From assembly GCA_018817165.1 (NCBI GenBank), contig JAHITY010000128.1, forward strand, positions 69,161 through 123,298: 54,138 nucleotides of DNA. Reading direction: 5' to 3'. This DNA comes from Candidatus Omnitrophota bacterium. GTDB lineage: Bacteria; Omnitrophota; Gorgyraeia; B26-G9. Below are positions 51,889 to 54,138 of this stretch, piece by piece (position 1 is the first letter of the stretch; every line of letters starts with the position of its first letter). The translations under genes were made by a program, and so were the position numbers. The notes beneath the pieces are model-generated. The model searched no databases, was not told the DNA's origin, and saw nothing but the letters and a program-made list of their open reading frames with translations.

Positions 51889-53660
51889 TACTTAATGAAT
51901 TAAATGATAAGCAAAAATTGGCCGTTAAGCAAGACGGAAACGTTTTGCTGACAGCTTGCCCTGGCAGTGGCAAAACAAGAGTAATTATTCATAAACTTGC
52001 TTATGAACTAACACGACTTAGAGAGGGAAACAAAAAAAGAATTGCAGCAGTAACTTTTACGGTCAGAGCATCAGAAGAGATTTTTAGGAGGCTTAACGCA
52101 TTAGGAATAAACAGCGATAAGATTTGGTCAGGAACATTGCATGCTTTTTGCTTGGAATGGATAATGAAGCCCTACGCTTGTTATTTGCCAGAATTAAAAA
52201 ATGGTTACACAATTGCTGATGAAACTTTCTGTTCAGATTTAATTAGCGACTTGAAAGAGGAGTATGGTTTAAAACATATAGATTCTGTAAATCTTCGGTT
52301 GAAGAGAGACGGTAGTTTTGTTGAACCTAAAAGTGTTCAGAAAAACCTTCTTAAAAAGTATCATGATGTATTGAAGCAAAAAAAGCAAATTGATTTCGAA
52401 TTACTTCTTTATTATTCATACCGGATATTGACGACTTATCCAAAAATTCAAAAAACACTTGCTAATTTATTTAAACTGATTTGTGTTGATGAGTATCAAG
52501 ACACACAGGATTTGCTTTACGCAATAATTTCTACAATAATCAATGCTGGTAAAGGTAATACATCTTTGTTCCTTGTTGGCGATACTGATCAAGCAATTTA
52601 CGCTTCGCTTGGCGGTGTGGCTAAAAGCATAGTAGAAATTCGATCTGAGTTAAATGGAATGTCAATAACTCCATTGACTCTTTCTGGTAATTATAGGTCA
52701 AGCCAAAGAATAATTGATTTCTACACACACTTTCAAACTCAATCAATAGCTATTGAAGCTGTCGGAAGTAACGCAGAATCACAAGGACTAATCACTCTTA
52801 ATGACACTATTCATAGTTCGAAAATCGTAGATGAAATTGCGCGACTAATTCAGAGGAGTTTGGATGTTGGAATTTCTGAAGATGAAATTTGTGTTCTTGT
52901 TCCTCAATGGTGGTTGATTACTTCTGTTTCAAAAAAAATGAGAGCTGCTTTACCTGATGTGAACTTTGATGCTTCAGGATTAGCACCAATGTCAAGGAAT
53001 AGAGAAAATATTTGGTATAAACTATCCCGACTTTTTCTCACAGAGCCAAATCCGAAAATATATTCTTCACGATATAGGTGGGCAACAGAGTTGATTGATT
53101 ACTTTAGGGTTGCAACAAATACTGAGTTTGAAGAGAAATACAGGATAGAAAGAAATTTATTGCGATTAATCAATTCAATTAAATCAGAAGAAACGGAAGG
53201 TGTTGACTACCTTGTTGATTGTTTTGACCAATTTCTTTTAGCTGTTGAAATTGATTATACAAAATATCCTCAATTGATTGAAGATCGAAAGCTATTTTTT
53301 GATAATATTGAAAGCAGGTTGAATGATCCAGAGTTCAAAATCCCAAGCGATATAAAATCATTTAAAAGTTTTTATAGAGAAATGACTGGAGTAATTATTA
53401 ATACTTGTGTGGGAGTTAAGGGTGAAGAGTTTGAAACAGTAATCGCTTACGGACTTTTAAATGGGTATATTCCTCATTGGAATGAAATATTTTCAGGCAA
53501 TGCATCTGAAGCTGCAAAAAAGTTGATGTATGTAATTTGTTCAAGGGCAAAAACTAACTTGCATCTTATTAGCGAGACAGGAAGGAAAACTAGACGAGGA
53601 GATGCGCTTACAATCACTCGTGTATTGGCAAATAAATCATTTGAATATGATAAAATATAG
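51885..53660 (+). CDS. gajB: GajB-like UvrD/Rep-family helicase
   Basis: A 591-residue superfamily 1 helicase. Motif I is LLTACPGSGKTRV (K30, T31) and motif II ICVDEYQDTQDLL (D202-D206, Tyr where UvrD usually has Phe). Motif III is VGDTDQAIYASLGG and motif IV LSGNYRSSQRIIDF. Motif V is VKGEEFETVIAYGLLNGYIP and motif VI LMYVICSRAKTNLHL. In Gabija the GajB helicase works with GajA to sense DNA ends or nucleotide state and complete phage DNA degradation. It starts within the last codons of gajA (ATGA overlap), which implies coupled translation. An IS3 element follows ~50 bases later. Confidence 0.85.
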   Translation: MILNELNDKQKLAVKQDGNVLLTACPGSGKTRVIIHKLAYELTRLREGNKKRIAAVTFTVRASEEIFRRLNALGINSDKIWSGTLHAFCLEWIMKPYACYLPELKNGYTIADETFCSDLISDLKEEYGLKHIDSVNLRLKRDGSFVEPKSVQKNLLKKYHDVLKQKKQIDFELLLYYSYRILTTYPKIQKTLANLFKLICVDEYQDTQDLLYAIISTIINAGKGNTSLFLVGDTDQAIYASLGGVAKSIVEIRSELNGMSITPLTLSGNYRSSQRIIDFYTHFQTQSIAIEAVGSNAESQGLITLNDTIHSSKIVDEIARLIQRSLDVGISEDEICVLVPQWWLITSVSKKMRAALPDVNFDASGLAPMSRNRENIWYKLSRLFLTEPNPKIYSSRYRWATELIDYFRVATNTEFEEKYRIERNLLRLINSIKSEETEGVDYLVDCFDQFLLAVEIDYTKYPQLIEDRKLFFDNIESRLNDPEFKIPSDIKSFKSFYREMTGVIINTCVGVKGEEFETVIAYGLLNGYIPHWNEIFSGNASEAAKKLMYVICSRAKTNLHLISETGRKTRRGDALTITRVLANKSFEYDKI

Positions 53661-53772
53661 AAGCTTTATGATTAAATAGTGGGTCAAATAGAGGGGACTA
53701 TAGGGTCAGGCTGAGCTAGCCCGGACTTGACGGACACAATAAAACGGGTACAATACCCGAAGGAGGTGTTCG

Positions 53773-54069
53773 ATGAAGAAACGGGGTAGATATGCTAAAG
53801 AGTTTAAAATTGAAGCAGTAAGATTACTGAATATTGGTGATAAACCAGCAAGTGAATTGGCTCGAGAGTTAGGAGTAAAACGCAGTTTACTGTATCGTTG
53901 GAAAGATCAGCTTAAAGCAAATGGCGAATCAGCATTCTCTGGGTCTGGTCGGCCCAAAATAGATCAGTTAAGTGAAGTTTCTCGAATTAAAAAAGAACTG
54001 AAAGATGTAACAGAAGAACGAGATATATTAAAAAAAGCGGCAGCGTACTTTGCAAGGGACCTCAAGTAA
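53773..54069 (+). CDS. IS3-family transposase OrfA
   Basis: A 98-residue OrfA with a helix-turn-helix (YAKEFKIEAVRLL, ASELARELGVKRSLLYRW) and a leucine-zipper-like helix (LSEVSRIKKELKDVTEERDILKKA). AAGGAGG is ~6 bases upstream. A slippery run A-AAA-AAA at 54030-54036 near the end can shift translation by -1 into OrfB, producing the OrfAB transposase fusion. The stop is at 54067-54069. Confidence 0.92.
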   Translation: MKKRGRYAKEFKIEAVRLLNIGDKPASELARELGVKRSLLYRWKDQLKANGESAFSGSGRPKIDQLSEVSRIKKELKDVTEERDILKKAAAYFARDLK

Positions 54070-54138
54070 AGTATGCATTTATTAAAGAAAATAACAAACA
54101 GTATGGGGTCCAAAAGATGTGCAAGGTTTTAAAAGTCA
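54036..54138 (+). CDS. IS3-family transposase OrfB, start only
   Basis: In the -1 frame after the A-run the sequence reads SGSVLCKGPQVKYAFIKENN, then KQYGVQKMCKVLKV, without stops to the window edge. The KYAFIKENNKQYGVQKMCKVL segment is the typical first region of IS3 OrfB before the DDE domain. The catalytic domain lies outside the window, so completeness cannot be judged. Confidence 0.75.

Larger units (their letters stand above)
53712..54138 (+). mobile_element. IS3-family insertion sequence, left part
   Basis: The element seems to start with TGAGCTAGCCCGGACTTGAC near 53712, an IS3-type terminal inverted repeat with 5'-TG. CGGGTA/TACCCG (53745-53759) forms a small hairpin directly before the ribosome site AAGGAGG, a common guard against outside transcription. 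The window ends inside orfB, so the right end is not seen. Confidence 0.75.

Noticed and set aside
1-54138. tRNA or rRNA genes
   Set aside because: No cloverleaf with a GGTTCGAATCC-type arm and no conserved rRNA segments were found by eye, although a faint tRNA could be missed without a search tool.

Overview
The window looks like chromosomal DNA from an uncultured, AT-rich, Gram-negative and probably anaerobic bacterium. Evidence for an outer membrane is a porin, a TonB-linked beta-barrel with ExbB/ExbD/TonB, lipoproteins, type II secretion-type pseudopilin genes and a heptosyltransferase-type GT9 enzyme. Evidence for anaerobic energy metabolism is Pta-AckA together with an acyl-CoA dehydrogenase/EtfB/EtfA cluster whose EtfA carries an N-terminal 2x[4Fe-4S] ferredoxin domain. 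The gene mix (DUF1015, DUF2582-like, Porin_5-like, a PP-loop protein with an extra C-terminal domain) would fit a candidate phylum such as Omnitrophota, but that assignment is inference and no rRNA marker is present.

Layout. 1-5.6 kb: the end of an FmdB-type gene, VanZ-like, DUF1015, porin, HD-domain protein, GreA and a PP-loop ATPase. 5.6-13.3 kb: a lipoprotein, then a signalling block (GAF histidine kinase, single-domain response regulator, REC-PAS-GGDEF-HD-GYP protein), a TusA/YeeE/YedE sulfur cassette, and a second REC-GGDEF-HD-GYP protein. 13.3-18.7 kb: LOG-family protein, GT9, alpha/beta hydrolase, and a minus-strand operon of lipoprotein, HEAT-repeat protein and secreted nuclease-like protein. 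18.7-19.8 kb: an ORF-free block built of nested inverted repeats. 19.8-29.4 kb: UvrA, a large TPR protein, a short TonB-receptor-like barrel, ExbB/ExbD/TonB, a membrane zinc-ribbon protein, a winged-helix protein and CutA. 29.7-32.5 kb: GspJ-, GspK- and PilM/GspL-like genes. 32.6-44.6 kb: core metabolism (RsmD, CoaD, Pta, AckA, YceD, L32, PlsX, FabD, FabG, ACP, FabF, then acyl-CoA dehydrogenase, EtfB, EtfA). fabH is not in its usual place between plsX and fabD. 44.8-54.1 kb: an accessory island with a membrane protein, a frameshifted HEPN-like gene, a KAP P-loop NTPase, an Abi/HEPN-like protein, a Gabija-type GajA/GajB pair and the left end of an IS3-family element.

How the parts work together. 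The signalling block encodes two multidomain c-di-GMP proteins with complementary lesions: one has a ruined GGDEF but an intact HD-GYP, the other an intact GGDEF but an altered HD-GYP. The sulfur cassette lies between them. The fab genes with PlsX, and the Acd/EtfBA complex with Pta-AckA, outline acyl-chain synthesis and fermentative acyl-CoA redox chemistry. The right end is a defence island, and part of it is bracketed by 76-bp direct repeats.

The most unusual non-coding signal is a family of degenerate tandem 7-bp repeats that recurs in many intergenic gaps. The second is the ~0.86-kb foldback element at 18.76-19.61 kb.
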